Below are positions 44,318-56,510 of a stretch of DNA of 64,000 nucleotides, piece after piece (the stretch's first letter is position 1; the number at the start of each line of letters is the position of its first letter). The DNA lies in the NCBI RefSeq assembly GCF_016458825.1, contig NZ_CP066744.1, forward strand, positions 989,868 through 1,053,867, in the 5' to 3' direction. Below the pieces are notes generated by a model, which worked only from the letters and a program-made list of their open reading frames with translations, did not search any database and was not told where the DNA came from. The stretch comes from Miniphocaeibacter halophilus. Lineage in GTDB: Bacteria > Bacillota > Clostridia > Tissierellales > Peptoniphilaceae. Both the position numbers and the translations under genes were made by a program.

Positions 44318-45220
44318 TTAAACATAACCTCTCTCTCGCAAATTTTCATGAAATACAAATTGATAATAATCATTAAGAGTTGGTTCTTCTGATTTTATTT
44401 TTCCATCTTTTAAATTCGTATCCTCTTTAGAGTAAAAACGAACACTTATCCTATTTTGTTCTATATTATGGCTATCTAAAACATAAAATTTCTCCGAAAA
44501 AGAAGAGTAGTCATGTTGAAAAATAATTGTAGACCATATTTTTCCGGATAATGTTTTTAATAACTCTTCATTTGAGCCCTTTGCTAGCAGTTGTCCATTA
44601 CTCATAATAAGATTTTCCTTAATAGGCATTACTTCAATATCGGAAATGATATGGGTTGAAAGCAAAATTATTTTATCTGTGGAAATATTTAAAATAATCT
44701 TCCTAAAATAAAGTCTTTCTCCCGGATCAAGACCAGATGTTGGTTCGTCTAAAATCAATACCTTAGGATCATTTAAAAGTGCTTGTGAAATACCTACACG
44801 TTGTCTTGTTCCTCCGGAAAGCTTTGATATTTTTGTATTTCTATAGGGTATTAAGCCTGTTTGTCTTATTATTTCATCAATTCTATTGTAAGTAAGTTCT
44901 TTAGATAAGCCTTTTAATGTTGCAATATATTCTAAATATTGCTCAACAGTAAATGAAGAATCACATCCAAAATTTTGAGGTAAATATCCTAAAATATCTC
45001 GATATTTATCACCTAGTTTTAAAATGGATTCACCATTATAATAAACTTCTCCTTGACTTGGATTTATAAAATTACATAAGATATTCATTAAGGTTGTTTT
45101 ACCTGCACCATTGGCACCAATTAAGCCATAGATACCATTTGATAGATTTGCAGAAATATTTTTAACTACTGCTTTTCCATCAAAAATCTTTGATACATTT
45201 TCAATTTTAAGTTCATTCAT
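44318..45220 (-). CDS. ABC exporter ATPase
   Basis: The 300-residue ATPase has Walker A GANGAGKTT, signature LSGGTRQRVGISQ, Walker B VLILDEPTSGLDP and switch STHIISD. This is the CcmA/NatA-like class that pairs with ABC-2 permeases. GGGAGG precedes the ATG. The pair is likely one operon; bacitracin, lantibiotic or Na+ export are typical roles for such pairs, but none can be chosen here. Confidence 0.92.
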   Translation of the reverse strand: MNELKIENVSKIFDGKAVVKNISANLSNGIYGLIGANGAGKTTLMNILCNFINPSQGEVYYNGESILKLGDKYRDILGYLPQNFGCDSSFTVEQYLEYIATLKGLSKELTYNRIDEIIRQTGLIPYRNTKISKLSGGTRQRVGISQALLNDPKVLILDEPTSGLDPGERLYFRKIILNISTDKIILLSTHIISDIEVMPIKENLIMSNGQLLAKGSNEELLKTLSGKIWSTIIFQHDYSSFSEKFYVLDSHNIEQNRISVRFYSKEDTNLKDGKIKSEEPTLNDYYQFVFHENLRERGYV

Positions 45221-45366
45221 TAAAATTCCTCCCTTTCCACCTTATTTTATAATTACAAATATGCTTTTTATTGGAATAGGAAAAAACAATATTTTTCTTC
45301 ATTAAAACTATAAATTATAGAGGCATTTTTATTAATTCAATAGGATTTTTAATATGGAAATTTATA

Positions 45367-46227
45367 TTAAATTTCACCCATAATTTTCAGTGTATCCTCT
45401 ATTCTGCCTTCATTGGTTTCAGCCCCCATAACAACACAAATATATTCCCTATTGTTTTTTTCTGACAATGTTGCCCAACAAAAACCTGCATTTTCTGTTG
45501 TACCTGATTTTCCTCCAATTATTTTAAAGCCATTTTGTTCATAATCAAAAAGAGCTGTTAGGACGGTACTTTTTATTTCTATTCCTTCCGGATGGTCTAA
45601 GGTAGAAGTGGAAACATATTCTTCCTTAGTAAAAATTTCCCTAAATTCACTGTTATCTAATGAATTTTTTATTAATTCTGCAATATCCTTGGCTGTGGAA
45701 TAATTATTTTCTTCATCTAATCCTTCCGGATTTGTAAAATTTGTATTATTTAATCCTATTTCTTTGGCTTTTTCATTCATTAATTTCGTAAATTCCTCAG
45801 TGGTTTTTGAAATATTAATAGCCAATGAATTTGCACTTTCTCCACCTGAAGCTAGCATTGTCCCATATAATAAATCCCTATATGTAGTTTGTTCATTTCC
45901 ATAAAAACCCGTCATTGAGGCATTTACCGCCACCATTTCCTGATAAGTTTTCTTATCCACTGGAGCTACTTTGGATATATCATCTATATTTTCTATTGAT
46001 GTTATTACTGTCATTATTTTAGTAAGGGAAGCAGGTGCTACTTTCTCTTCTCCATTAATATTTAATACTTCCTTTTCATCTGTAATGTTATAAACATAAA
46101 TATTCTTACTTTCAAAAGTTAAATCTTCAAATTTATTATTACTAAATACATTAAAATTTAATATTAATGATGTTATTATTATTAAAAAAATTCCTATAAT
46201 GAGTAATATTTTTCTATTTTTCTTCAT
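45367..46227 (-). CDS. D-alanyl-D-alanine carboxypeptidase (S11, DacA/PBP5-like)
   Basis: The 286-residue S11 peptidase trims the terminal D-Ala from peptidoglycan stem peptides. The three active-site motifs are SLTK (67-70), SAN (131-133) and KSGTT (240-244). An N-terminal hydrophobic helix (8-28) acts as signal or anchor. The C-terminal PBP5 beta domain and amphipathic anchor are absent, so membrane attachment must be by the N-terminal helix. AGGGGAT precedes the ATG. Confidence 0.92.
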   Translation of the reverse strand: MKKNRKILLIIGIFLIIITSLILNFNVFSNNKFEDLTFESKNIYVYNITDEKEVLNINGEEKVAPASLTKIMTVITSIENIDDISKVAPVDKKTYQEMVAVNASMTGFYGNEQTTYRDLLYGTMLASGGESANSLAINISKTTEEFTKLMNEKAKEIGLNNTNFTNPEGLDEENNYSTAKDIAELIKNSLDNSEFREIFTKEEYVSTSTLDHPEGIEIKSTVLTALFDYEQNGFKIIGGKSGTTENAGFCWATLSEKNNREYICVVMGAETNEGRIEDTLKIMGEI

Positions 46228-46459
46228 TAAATATTATCCCCTTTACCTTTAAATAAATTAAAATAAATAATTTCTTAATTTCATAATAACATATTTATTT
46301 TAGCAAAATACCTTCTTATCCTAATTGTAGCTTTTTCGTAACTAATTGCATGTTTTTATTGAAAACAAAAAAAGGATATTCTTATAAGATAATCAAATAA
46401 ATGCATAATTTATATAAATAGGGGTAAAGACATTCTAATACTGGAAGGGAATATATAAT

Positions 46460-47155
46460 ATGAAAAATCATAAAGATGGTCTTAAATATCAAGATATATT
46501 ATTTTTAATTTTTTATTTATTTATACTCAATATTATTATATTCATATTATCAAATTTATTAACAGAATACTTTACACCAAAATTATATTATAACTTAATA
46601 ATTTACACATTAATGAATATAATAGTCGTAATTATAATTTTAATATTATATAAAACTGAATTATTAAAAGATATAAAGCTGGTTAGACAAAATTTAAGAA
46701 AAATTTGTTTTACTATATTGTCAACATACTTTATATACATAATATTAAGTAACATCTTAGCGTATATGATGAATAGTTTTTTTGAACTGGATTTATATAA
46801 AGAGACCTCTATAGATATAAACAGACAGAATATATTTAAATTAATATATGATTTTCCGGTTTTATGGTTTATAAATTCAGTTATATTAATTCCTATGGCA
46901 GAAGAAGTTACTTTTAGATACTTATTGATAAAAAAATTATCAACAATAACTCCATATAGAACAACCATTATAATAAATTCCTTAATATTTACCTATTTCC
47001 ATAGTGGATTAACTACATCGTTTTTTACTTACTTGTTAACCACAATAAGTATAGTATTTGTATATTTAAAAACAAATAAAAATTTAATAGCAGTAATTTT
47101 CTATCATATTATTATAAATTTATTGTCTTATATTGGAGAATTATTAATACTTTAA
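46460..47155 (+). CDS. CPBP-family intramembrane metalloprotease
   Basis: The 231-residue membrane protein with six or more helices carries the CPBP/Abi motifs: E148-E149-x3-R153 (MAEEVTFRYLL), H181 in FTYFHSGL and H216 in FYHIIINLL. Relatives process prenylated or other membrane proteins and occur in bacteriocin self-immunity. GGAAGGGAA precedes the ATG. It is monocistronic; its partner is unknown. Confidence 0.88.
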   Translation: MKNHKDGLKYQDILFLIFYLFILNIIIFILSNLLTEYFTPKLYYNLIIYTLMNIIVVIIILILYKTELLKDIKLVRQNLRKICFTILSTYFIYIILSNILAYMMNSFFELDLYKETSIDINRQNIFKLIYDFPVLWFINSVILIPMAEEVTFRYLLIKKLSTITPYRTTIIINSLIFTYFHSGLTTSFFTYLLTTISIVFVYLKTNKNLIAVIFYHIIINLLSYIGELLIL

Positions 47156-47160
47156 TGTTT

Positions 47161-47191
47161 AAAACAAAAAAAAGGAGCCTTAGCTCCTTAA
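47161..47191. terminator. Terminator between CPBP protease and CWB2 gene
   Basis: AAGGAGC and GCTCCTT form a short stem with loop CTTA. A run of A on its left gives a T tail for the minus strand, and a T-rich right side may serve the plus strand. Confidence 0.75.
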
Positions 47192-47195
47192 ATTT

Positions 47196-48221
47196 TTAAC
47201 CTTTAGGTGGTTCGTTTATATCTCCTATTTCCTCTGGACCTTTAATCTGCTCTTTGTTTATTATTTCTAACAGGCTATCAGGTAATTTACCCTTACCACC
47301 TACAACTATTAATCTTGTAATATTTCCATTTTTTATATATTTAACAATTTCTGAATCTATGGATTTAGAATTAGTTAATAATATTGGTCCATCTACATAT
47401 TTTGACAATGTAGATGCTGCTAGTGCATCAGGAAAATCTTCACCACTTGTTAATACAACGGTTTTTACATTACTAAATCCCTTTTTAGCAATATCCAAAG
47501 ATGTCTTGTATCTGTCTGAACCTGAATAGCTTGCATAATTTACATTACTAGGTAATAATTTTGGTGAAACTGAAGAAGTTCCTCCAACTAATATAGCTCT
47601 ACCTATATTGTAATTACTTATGAAATTCTTATTATTTGCACTAAGGGTTTTATTATCCGTCAATAGTAATGGTATTTTAGTATTTGCTAAATAACCGCCT
47701 ACAGCAAGGGCATCTGGAAAATCATATCCATTTGCTAGAGCAAAGTATCTGGTATTTGAATTATAATCTGTTAATGTTCTAATGAGTTTAGCTACATTTG
47801 TAGCTGTTTCAATTCTATTACTACCACTTACTCGCTTTACATTATAGCCACTTAATGAATTTTCAACTTGTTTGGATACTGTTCCTGTACCACCTACAAT
47901 ATATACATTTTTTACACCAAGTCTGCTTAATTCATTTTTTACTGATGTAGGTACGGAATTTTTATCTGTTAGTAACACCGGTCCATTTAAAACAGATGCT
48001 AATACTCCACCTGTTAAGCCATCCGGATAATCTCTACCACTTACAAGAATTGCATTTTCAGATTTTTTATAGGATACATTACTTACTTCTACAGATGTTT
48101 CAAATCTATCACTACCGGAAATTCTATAAAGATATACTTCAGAGTCTGCTTTTGTATTTTTAGGAGTAAGACCTAAAAAAATAGTAAATATTAAAATAAA
48201 ACTTAAAATTTTCTTTTTCAT
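47196..48221 (-). CDS. Secreted cell-wall-binding protein with CWB2 repeats
   Basis: The 341-residue protein has a signal peptide (MKKKILSFILIFTIFLG then TPKNTKADS) and three cell-wall-binding repeat 2 units, each starting with a variant of the S-G-S-(D/N)-R-(F/I/Y)-x-T-(S/A) motif (RISGSDRFETS, RVSGSNRIETA, SYSGSDRYKTS). CWB2 repeats bind anionic cell-wall polymers in clostridial S-layer proteins. No further catalytic domain is present; it ends with a short Pro/Gly tail. ATG 48221 has AAGGAG. It lies 25 bases after the sigma factor gene and may belong to its regulon or operon. Confidence 0.88.
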   Translation of the reverse strand: MKKKILSFILIFTIFLGLTPKNTKADSEVYLYRISGSDRFETSVEVSNVSYKKSENAILVSGRDYPDGLTGGVLASVLNGPVLLTDKNSVPTSVKNELSRLGVKNVYIVGGTGTVSKQVENSLSGYNVKRVSGSNRIETATNVAKLIRTLTDYNSNTRYFALANGYDFPDALAVGGYLANTKIPLLLTDNKTLSANNKNFISNYNIGRAILVGGTSSVSPKLLPSNVNYASYSGSDRYKTSLDIAKKGFSNVKTVVLTSGEDFPDALAASTLSKYVDGPILLTNSKSIDSEIVKYIKNGNITRLIVVGGKGKLPDSLLEIINKEQIKGPEEIGDINEPPKG

Positions 48222-48246
48222 AAAAATCTCCTTGAATTTGAAGAAA

Positions 48247-49017
48247 TTAACTATTGGTTTCTTCAAGTTCTTTTCTAAATTTTTCTATAATTTTCTTTTC
48301 CATTCTTGAAACGGTCATTTGACTTATTTTTAATTCTTTTGCAATGGAAACTTGAGTTTTCTTTTCAAAATATCTATCTATTAATATTTTCTTTTCAACT
48401 TCATTTAGTTTCTCCATGGTTTTTTCAATAAAATCCTTAAGCTCTATTTTTGCAAAGTCATCGTCTTCTTCTCCAATTAAATCTTGAAGATTTACATCTT
48501 TATCATCATTTTGAGAATCAAAGGAAATATCTAAAGACTGGGGAGCATAAACTCTACTTCCCTCCATTGCCTCTATAACTTCCTCTTCTGTTATTTCTAA
48601 ATACTCTGCAATATCCTTAATTGTTGGAGAACGTTGAAGGTTTTGACTTAATGTAGTTTTAGCATTATTAACTTTTTTAGATAATTCCTGAATTCTTCTA
48701 GGAACTCTAATTACCCAACCCTTGTCTCTAAAATATTTTTTTATTTCACCTACTATTGTAGGAGTAGCGTAACTAGAGAACTCAAATCCCTTACTAATAT
48801 CGTATCTTTCTATTGCAAGAATTAAGCCAATACTGGCTACTTGCAATAAATCGTCATACTCTATTCCTTTATTTACATATTTTTTTGCCAATATTTCAGC
48901 TATATATAAATTTTTTTCAATTAAGGTATCTCTAATTTCCTTATCTCTAGTTTCACTATATATTTTAAACAGATTTTTAATCTCTTGTTGTTCTGCTTGT
49001 CTGTTATTATTGCTCAT
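48247..49017 (-). CDS. RNA polymerase sigma factor, SigB/SigF/SigG family
   Basis: The 256-residue sigma-70 family protein has region 2 (LLQVASIGLILAIERYD and FSSYATPTIVGEIKKYFRDKGW), region 3 and the region 4 helix-turn-helix (TQVSIAKELKISQMTVSRMEKKI). This is the SigB/SigF/SigG branch controlled by partner switching. ATG 49017 with AAGGAT is chosen over an upstream in-frame ATG that would lie within rsbW. It follows rsbV- and rsbW-like genes with a four-base gap. Confidence 0.92.
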   Translation of the reverse strand: MSNNNRQAEQQEIKNLFKIYSETRDKEIRDTLIEKNLYIAEILAKKYVNKGIEYDDLLQVASIGLILAIERYDISKGFEFSSYATPTIVGEIKKYFRDKGWVIRVPRRIQELSKKVNNAKTTLSQNLQRSPTIKDIAEYLEITEEEVIEAMEGSRVYAPQSLDISFDSQNDDKDVNLQDLIGEEDDDFAKIELKDFIEKTMEKLNEVEKKILIDRYFEKKTQVSIAKELKISQMTVSRMEKKIIEKFRKELEETNS

Positions 49018-49021
49018 ATAA

Positions 49022-49375
49022 CTAATCCTTAAGTTTTTTTGACAGATGTATTTTTTTCTCTCCAAATACAACCTTATCCATTAAAGTTTCAAGTATCATT
49101 TTGGCGAATTTATCTGAAGTACCATTCATTTCTTTTTTGTGTAAGTTTTCATTTATTACATCTATTTGTATTTCATTATTAGTTATTAAAAATTCAATTT
49201 CAGTTTTTTCAGAAATATTTAATTGGTAATTTACAGCCTCACTTACTGAAACCTTAATATCCTCTATTTCTTCAATATTAAAATCCAATCTACTTGCTAT
49301 AAAGGAAGTATTTAACCTTACTAAAGAAATATTTTCTGAAATATTATCGACTATTAATTTATAAGTTCTATTCAT
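49022..49375 (-). CDS. Anti-sigma factor, RsbW/SpoIIAB-like, with degenerate ATP site
   Basis: The 117-residue protein has the GHKL anti-sigma fold: an N-box-like helix IEDIKVSVSEAVNYQL and a C-terminal LETLMDKVVF then KIHLSKKL strand pattern as in SpoIIAB. However, the D-x-G-x-G box between them is missing (IDVINENLHKKEMNG instead) and the protein is shorter than usual (about 140-160 residues). It may bind the sigma factor without kinase activity. It sits between rsbV and sigma genes with gaps of 3 and 4 bases. Confidence 0.8.
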   Translation of the reverse strand: MNRTYKLIVDNISENISLVRLNTSFIASRLDFNIEEIEDIKVSVSEAVNYQLNISEKTEIEFLITNNEIQIDVINENLHKKEMNGTSDKFAKMILETLMDKVVFGEKKIHLSKKLKD

Positions 49376-49378
49376 TTA

Positions 49379-49687
49379 CTACTCCACTATATTAAAAACT
49401 TTATCTAACTCTGTTATTTCGAATATTTTTTTTACATTTGATTTTATATTCTTTATAGTTATGTTTTTTTCCTCTTCTTTTATTTTATTATATATACTAA
49501 TCAAACTACCTAAACCAGTTGAATCAATAAAATCTAATCCAGTAGCATCAAAAATTATATCTTTAGGAGTATCTAGACTTTTAATAACCTCAGTTTTTAA
49601 ATCATCGCTAGTATATGCGTCTAAATCACCATTTAGATCTATTACTAAATTGTCTGTATTATTTGATATATTATAGTTTAATCCCAT
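49379..49687 (-). CDS. Anti-sigma factor antagonist, RsbV/SpoIIAA-like (STAS)
   Basis: The 102-residue STAS-domain protein carries the phosphorylation motif FIDSTGLG with S56 as the expected target, after DATGLD. In partner switching its unphosphorylated form binds the anti-sigma and frees the sigma factor. It begins 17 bases after gyrA, with no room for more than a minimal promoter, so the module is probably transcribed partly from the gyrase operon. Confidence 0.9.
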   Translation of the reverse strand: MGLNYNISNNTDNLVIDLNGDLDAYTSDDLKTEVIKSLDTPKDIIFDATGLDFIDSTGLGSLISIYNKIKEEEKNITIKNIKSNVKKIFEITELDKVFNIVE

Positions 49688-49704
49688 AATTTCCTCCTAT
49701 TTAA

Positions 49705-52140
49705 TCAATCTTCAATATCTTCAATATACTTTGTTACTGCTACAATTTTATCATCTTCACTTTGAACGTCTCTAATTTTTACGCCCATTGTGTCTCTTCC
49801 CTTTGTTGAAACTTGTTTTACAGATAGTCTAATTATATCACCTTTTGCAGACATTAATATAATTTCATCTTCTAAGTTAACCAACCTAGCAGATATTAAA
49901 TCTCCAGTACGTTTAGAGATCTTATAGGTTTTAACTCCCTTTCCACCTCTGTTTTGTACCTTGTATTTGTCAATATTTGTCTTTTTACCATAACCATTTT
50001 CAGATACTACCAATAAATATTTATTATCATCAATAATATCCATAGCAACTACAAAATCATCTTCGTTTAGCCTAATTCCTCTTACCCCTTGGGCCGATCT
50101 TCCTATTGGCCTAATATTGTCTACTTTAAATCTAATAGATAGTCCATTTTTAGTAACCATCATAGCTTGAGCTTCTTTTAGTACAGATCTTACAGCTATT
50201 AATTCATCATCTTTTTTCAAGGTTAAGGCTATTAAACCGGATTTTCTTAAATTTTTAAATAGATCCAATCTAACTTTTTTAACCAATCCATATTTTGTAG
50301 CCATAAATAAATATGACTTGTTATCAAATGAATCAAATGGAATTGCTGCTTGAACTTTTTCATCTTTTGAAATTTGAAGTAGGTTTATTATAGCCTGACC
50401 TCTAGCCTGTCTTTTTCCTTCCGGTATTTCATAAGCCCTTAAACTGTAGACTCTACCTTTATTTGTAAAGAATAAAATCGTACTATGGGTTGAGGTTATA
50501 AATAAGGTTTCTACAAAGTCCTCATCTTTTAAGTTAAGACCTATTACCCCTTTACCACCTCTATTTTGTACTTTGTAGGAGTCAGCAGGTATTCTTTTTA
50601 CATAACCATGTTTAGTTATTGTAATTAATACATCTTCTTCTTCTATTAGTTCTTCTAAATTAATTTCATTATAGGCAGGTTTTATTTTAGTTCTTCTTTT
50701 ATCACCAAATTTTTCTTTAATTTCAGTTAATTCAGTTTTAATTATATTTAATAAAAGATCTTCATTGGCTAAAATTTCTTTTAACCTGGCTATTTCTTTA
50801 ATTAACTCGTTATATTCTTCCTGTAATTTTTCTCTTTCAAGTCCTTGTAACCTTCTAAGTCTCATATCTAAAATAGCTTGGGCTTGAATTTCAGAAAACT
50901 CAAATCTATCCATTAATTTTTCTAAGGCATCTGAATAAGATGTTCTTATTATATGGATTATTTCATCTATATTGTCAATGGCCTTTAAAAGACCTTCTAC
51001 AATATGAGCTCTTGCTTCAGCCTTGTCTAAATCAAATTGAGTTCTTCTTGTTACAACTTCTTCTTGATGTTCAACATAATAAGAAATTAACTCTTTTAAA
51101 TTTAATACCTTTGGTACTCCCTTAACTAAGGCTAAATTTATAATACCAAAAGTTACCTGCATTTGTGTATATTTATATAAATTATTTAAAACTATTTGAG
51201 CATTTGCATCTCTTTTTAATTCTATAACAATTCTAAGGCCTTTTCTACCTGATTCATCTCTTAAGTCAGATATTCCTTCAATTCTTTTTTCCTTAACCAA
51301 TTCTGCTATTTTTATAATTAAATTGGATTTATTTACTTGGTAAGGAATTTCTGTAACTATTATTCTTTCTCTGTTCTTATGTTCTACTATTTCTGCAACA
51401 GCTCTTAATATTACTTTTCCTCTACCGGTATTGTAGGCATTTTTTATACCTTCTTTTCCCATTATATGAGCACCTGTTGGGAAATCCGGACCTTTTATTA
51501 TTTGAGATAGTTCTTCAATAGTTATATCCCTGTTGTCTATATATTCATTTATTCCATCAATAACCTCATTAAGATTATGTGGCGCCATATTTGTAGCCAT
51601 ACCTACAGCAATACCCGATGAGCCATTTACAAGTAAGTTCGGAAATCTTGAAGGAAGTACTACTGGTTCTTTTTCCCTACCGTCATAGTTAGGTTCAAAA
51701 TCCACAGTATTTTTATTAATATCCCTTAACATTTCCAAACATAGCTTAGCCATTCTAAGTTCAGTGTATCTTGGAGCAGCTGCACCATCACCATCTATTG
51801 AACCAAAATTACCTTGTCCTTGTACAAGGGGATATCTCATATTAAAGTCTTGAGCAAGTCTTACAACAGCATCATATATTGCTGTATCACCATGGGGGTG
51901 AAATTTACCCATTACATCCCCAACTAGTCTTGCTGACTTACTAAATCCTCTATCGGGAAATAATCCTTGTTCTTGCATACCATAAATAATTCTTCTATGA
52001 ACCGGTTTTAAACCATCCCTTACATCCGGTAAGGCACGAGACACTATAACGCTCATGGAATAATCTAGATATGATTCTTTCATTTCTTTCTTGATGTCCG
52101 CATCAAGTATATTACTGTGTTCTAATATTTCATCTGACAT
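49705..52140 (-). CDS. gyrA: DNA gyrase subunit A
   Basis: The 811-residue GyrA has the winged-helix region with catalytic Tyr in [11 protein letters not shown] (Y125), the quinolone-determining stretch [10 protein letters not shown] (T86 and D90, aligned with Ser83 and Asp87 of Escherichia coli) and C-terminal beta-pinwheel repeats with the GyrA box region NRGGKGV. Thr at position 86 is wild type in several species including Clostridioides difficile. ATG 52140 follows AGGAGG; a TTG two codons earlier is less likely. It is six bases from the gyrB stop. Confidence 0.97.
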   Translation of the reverse strand: MSDEILEHSNILDADIKKEMKESYLDYSMSVIVSRALPDVRDGLKPVHRRIIYGMQEQGLFPDRGFSKSARLVGDVMGKFHPHGDTAIYDAVVRLAQDFNMRYPLVQGQGNFGSIDGDGAAAPRYTELRMAKLCLEMLRDINKNTVDFEPNYDGREKEPVVLPSRFPNLLVNGSSGIAVGMATNMAPHNLNEVIDGINEYIDNRDITIEELSQIIKGPDFPTGAHIMGKEGIKNAYNTGRGKVILRAVAEIVEHKNRERIIVTEIPYQVNKSNLIIKIAELVKEKRIEGISDLRDESGRKGLRIVIELKRDANAQIVLNNLYKYTQMQVTFGIINLALVKGVPKVLNLKELISYYVEHQEEVVTRRTQFDLDKAEARAHIVEGLLKAIDNIDEIIHIIRTSYSDALEKLMDRFEFSEIQAQAILDMRLRRLQGLEREKLQEEYNELIKEIARLKEILANEDLLLNIIKTELTEIKEKFGDKRRTKIKPAYNEINLEELIEEEDVLITITKHGYVKRIPADSYKVQNRGGKGVIGLNLKDEDFVETLFITSTHSTILFFTNKGRVYSLRAYEIPEGKRQARGQAIINLLQISKDEKVQAAIPFDSFDNKSYLFMATKYGLVKKVRLDLFKNLRKSGLIALTLKKDDELIAVRSVLKEAQAMMVTKNGLSIRFKVDNIRPIGRSAQGVRGIRLNEDDFVVAMDIIDDNKYLLVVSENGYGKKTNIDKYKVQNRGGKGVKTYKISKRTGDLISARLVNLEDEIILMSAKGDIIRLSVKQVSTKGRDTMGVKIRDVQSEDDKIVAVTKYIEDIED

Positions 52141-52151
52141 ATCCAAACCTC

Positions 52152-54065
<1,914 letters not shown>

Positions 54066-54081
54066 CTATTCATTCCCTTTC

Positions 54082-55194
54082 TTAATAACTATCCTTTATT
54101 CTTATTTTTTCATTTTCTAATACAAAGGATCTATAATTTTTATTTTCTATTATATTCTTAAAATCAAAATTAGTTGAAGTAATAATTGATTGGTAACCTT
54201 CAACAACCTTGAGTAAATATTTTATTCTTGAAAGATCCAACTCCGAAAATACATCATCTAATAAAATAACCGGTTTAATATCCTTTAATTTTTTATATAA
54301 TTCTATTTGGGCTATTTTTAGACTTAGTATTATTGTTCTTTGTTGACCTTGTGAAGCGTATGTCTTACTATTTTTTTCATCTATTTCTATTATAATGTCA
54401 TCCCTGTGACAGCCTATTGTAGTAAATCCTATTTCAATATCCTTTTCAATTTTTTTCATAGTTTCCACATAAAGATTTTCCTCTAAATTTTGAAAACCAT
54501 CCTTTAAGTATATCTCATCGTATTTAATATTTAAATACTCTTTATTATTTGTAATCTCCTTGTGGATTCTATTACTAATTTTATTAAGATAAGAAATATA
54601 TTTATTCCTCATTTTTATAATTATGGAACCTTCTATTACTAATTGTTTTGTAACAGCTTTTATTTGTTCCTTAAAATATCTTTTGTTTTTTCCATATTTC
54701 AATAAGTAATTTCTTTGATTTAAAATATTATTATACTTAATTATTAAATTATTATATGAAGGGATTAAATCTGTTATTATTTCATCAATAAAATTTCTCC
54801 TATATGCCTTACTGTCCTTTATAATTTTTAAATCCTCAGGTGTAAAAGTGACAATATCGAAAAAAGTACGAAGTTCTTTCATTGTATCAATTAGATTTTC
54901 ATTTATTCTAATTTGTTTCTTTCTTTCCCTTGAAAGTTTTACCTCTATTTTTTCTTCAACGCCATCAGTTTCTATATCTGTTCTAATATAAGCATGCTCT
55001 TTATCAAATTTAATTAAATCTGACTCCTTTGAAGATTTAAAACTCTTTCCCTTTGCACTAAAATATATAGCTTCTAAAATATTTGTCTTTCCTTCAGCAT
55101 TATTTCCAATTATTACATTTATTTTATTTGAAAACTGTATATTTAAGTTATCGAAATTTCTAAAGTTTAAAAGATAACAATTTCTAATTATCAA
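54082..55194 (-). CDS. recF: DNA replication and repair protein RecF
   Basis: The 370-residue SMC-like ATPase has Walker A GNNAEGKTN (30-38), the signature region YASQGQQRTIILSLKIA and Walker B VILLDDVFSELD. It helps load RecA at gaps. The start codon is TTG at 55194, supported by AGGAG and by the family start IIRNCYLLNFRNF. It is nine bases from yaaA. Confidence 0.95.
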   Translation of the reverse strand: MIIRNCYLLNFRNFDNLNIQFSNKINVIIGNNAEGKTNILEAIYFSAKGKSFKSSKESDLIKFDKEHAYIRTDIETDGVEEKIEVKLSRERKKQIRINENLIDTMKELRTFFDIVTFTPEDLKIIKDSKAYRRNFIDEIITDLIPSYNNLIIKYNNILNQRNYLLKYGKNKRYFKEQIKAVTKQLVIEGSIIIKMRNKYISYLNKISNRIHKEITNNKEYLNIKYDEIYLKDGFQNLEENLYVETMKKIEKDIEIGFTTIGCHRDDIIIEIDEKNSKTYASQGQQRTIILSLKIAQIELYKKLKDIKPVILLDDVFSELDLSRIKYLLKVVEGYQSIITSTNFDFKNIIENKNYRSFVLENEKIRIKDSY

Positions 55195-55203
55195 TTTTAT
55201 CTC

Positions 55204-55410
55204 CTAGTCAATAAGGAATTGGTTACCATTGTATTCTACAAGGTCGCCTTTTCTAAGTTTTTTTCCCCTTCTTGTCTCTATTTCACCATTTACCTTTACT
55301 TCTTCATTTTGAATTAATTCCTTTGCTAATCCACCTGAAGAAACTATATTGGCTAATTTTAATAATTGTTCTAATTTTATAAATTCAGTTGTAATTTCTA
55401 TTTTTTTCAT
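55204..55410 (-). CDS. yaaA: S4-domain RNA-binding protein YaaA
   Basis: The 68-residue protein is a single S4-like RNA-binding domain: TEFIKLEQLLKLANIVSSGG, then VKVNGEIETRRGKKLRKGDLVEYNG. It keeps the conserved position between dnaN and recF seen in most Firmicutes. Its start overlaps the dnaN stop by one base. Confidence 0.92.
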   Translation of the reverse strand: MKKIEITTEFIKLEQLLKLANIVSSGGLAKELIQNEEVKVNGEIETRRGKKLRKGDLVEYNGNQFLID

Positions 55411-56510
55411 TAATCTCTTCCTAATCTTACAGGTAAAACCAAATAGGTATAATCTTTTTCCTCATCTATTGGATGTATTATACAAGGATTTAAAGAACCT
55501 GTTAATAATATTTCGCAATTTTCACTTTCTATAACCTTAAGACCATCAAGTAAATATTTTGCATTAAAGGCAATATCTATGTCTTCGCCTTCTTTGTTAC
55601 ATACAATATTTTCATTAACATTTCCATATTCTGAATTAGAGCTAATATTTAGATTGTTGTCCTTTATACTAATTTTTACTAAATTGGCTTTTTCTTCCCT
55701 AGCTAATAGGGATGCTCTTTCTAAGGAATCTTGAAAGTCCTTTTTATTAATTTCTATTTTACAATTATAATCCTCATTAATTATATCCTTATAGTTAATG
55801 AATTTTCCATCTAATAATCTTGAATATACTAAAGTATTTCCTAAATCGAATATAACATTGTTTTGAATGAAATTAATATCTATTTGCCCATCATCTTCAA
55901 GTATTTTTTGTAGTTCAACTAAAGCTCTTGAAGGAATTATCTCCTTAACATCTTCATTGTTTTTCATTTTAAACTTACTTAAAGCTATTCTAAAACCATC
56001 TAGGGCAACAAAATTGACTTCATCATTGGAAAGTTCCACTAATACTCCCGTTAAAGCAGGTCTTGTTTCATCTAAAGAAGCTGCAAAAACAGTTTCTTTT
56101 ATAGCATTTTTTACAATATTATTTTCCATAGTAATAGAAATATCGTTGTTCTTTTGTGGTAAAGGAGGATAGTCAGAATAATCTTGTCCTATTAAATTAA
56201 ATTCTGAATTCATACATATAATTTGTATATTATCTCCTACAACATTAAATTTAATAGGTGCATCAGGTAATTTTCTTACTATATTACCTATCATAGAAGA
56301 GTTTATTACTATTTTTCCTTCTTTTTCCACTAAACATTCAATTTTAGTTTCTATACTTAACTCTAAATCCGTAGATGTTAATATTAAATAGTTGTCCTTT
56401 GTTTCAAATAATATTCCTTCAAGTATTTGAATAGTCGTTCTAGAAGAAATAGCTTTTTGAGCAATATTAATATGTTTTAATAAATCCTTTTGATTTATTT
56501 CAAATTTCAT
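55410..56510 (-). CDS. dnaN: DNA polymerase III beta subunit (sliding clamp)
   Basis: The 366-residue clamp has three related domains, start MKFEINQKDLLKHINIAQKAIS and end YTYLVLPVRLGRD, the family's C-terminal L-P-V-R-L signature. It holds polymerase on DNA as a ring. AGGAG precedes the ATG. It is separated from dnaA by the 239-base origin segment that contains the unwinding site. Confidence 0.96.
   Translation of the reverse strand: MKFEINQKDLLKHINIAQKAISSRTTIQILEGILFETKDNYLILTSTDLELSIETKIECLVEKEGKIVINSSMIGNIVRKLPDAPIKFNVVGDNIQIICMNSEFNLIGQDYSDYPPLPQKNNDISITMENNIVKNAIKETVFAASLDETRPALTGVLVELSNDEVNFVALDGFRIALSKFKMKNNEDVKEIIPSRALVELQKILEDDGQIDINFIQNNVIFDLGNTLVYSRLLDGKFINYKDIINEDYNCKIEINKKDFQDSLERASLLAREEKANLVKISIKDNNLNISSNSEYGNVNENIVCNKEGEDIDIAFNAKYLLDGLKVIESENCEILLTGSLNPCIIHPIDEEKDYTYLVLPVRLGRD

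Noticed and set aside
43061-45220. Bacteriocin export or immunity locus
   Set aside because: The ABC-2 pair fits, and a CPBP protease lies 1.2 kb away, but no precursor peptide, modification enzyme or two-component system was found, so no such claim is made.
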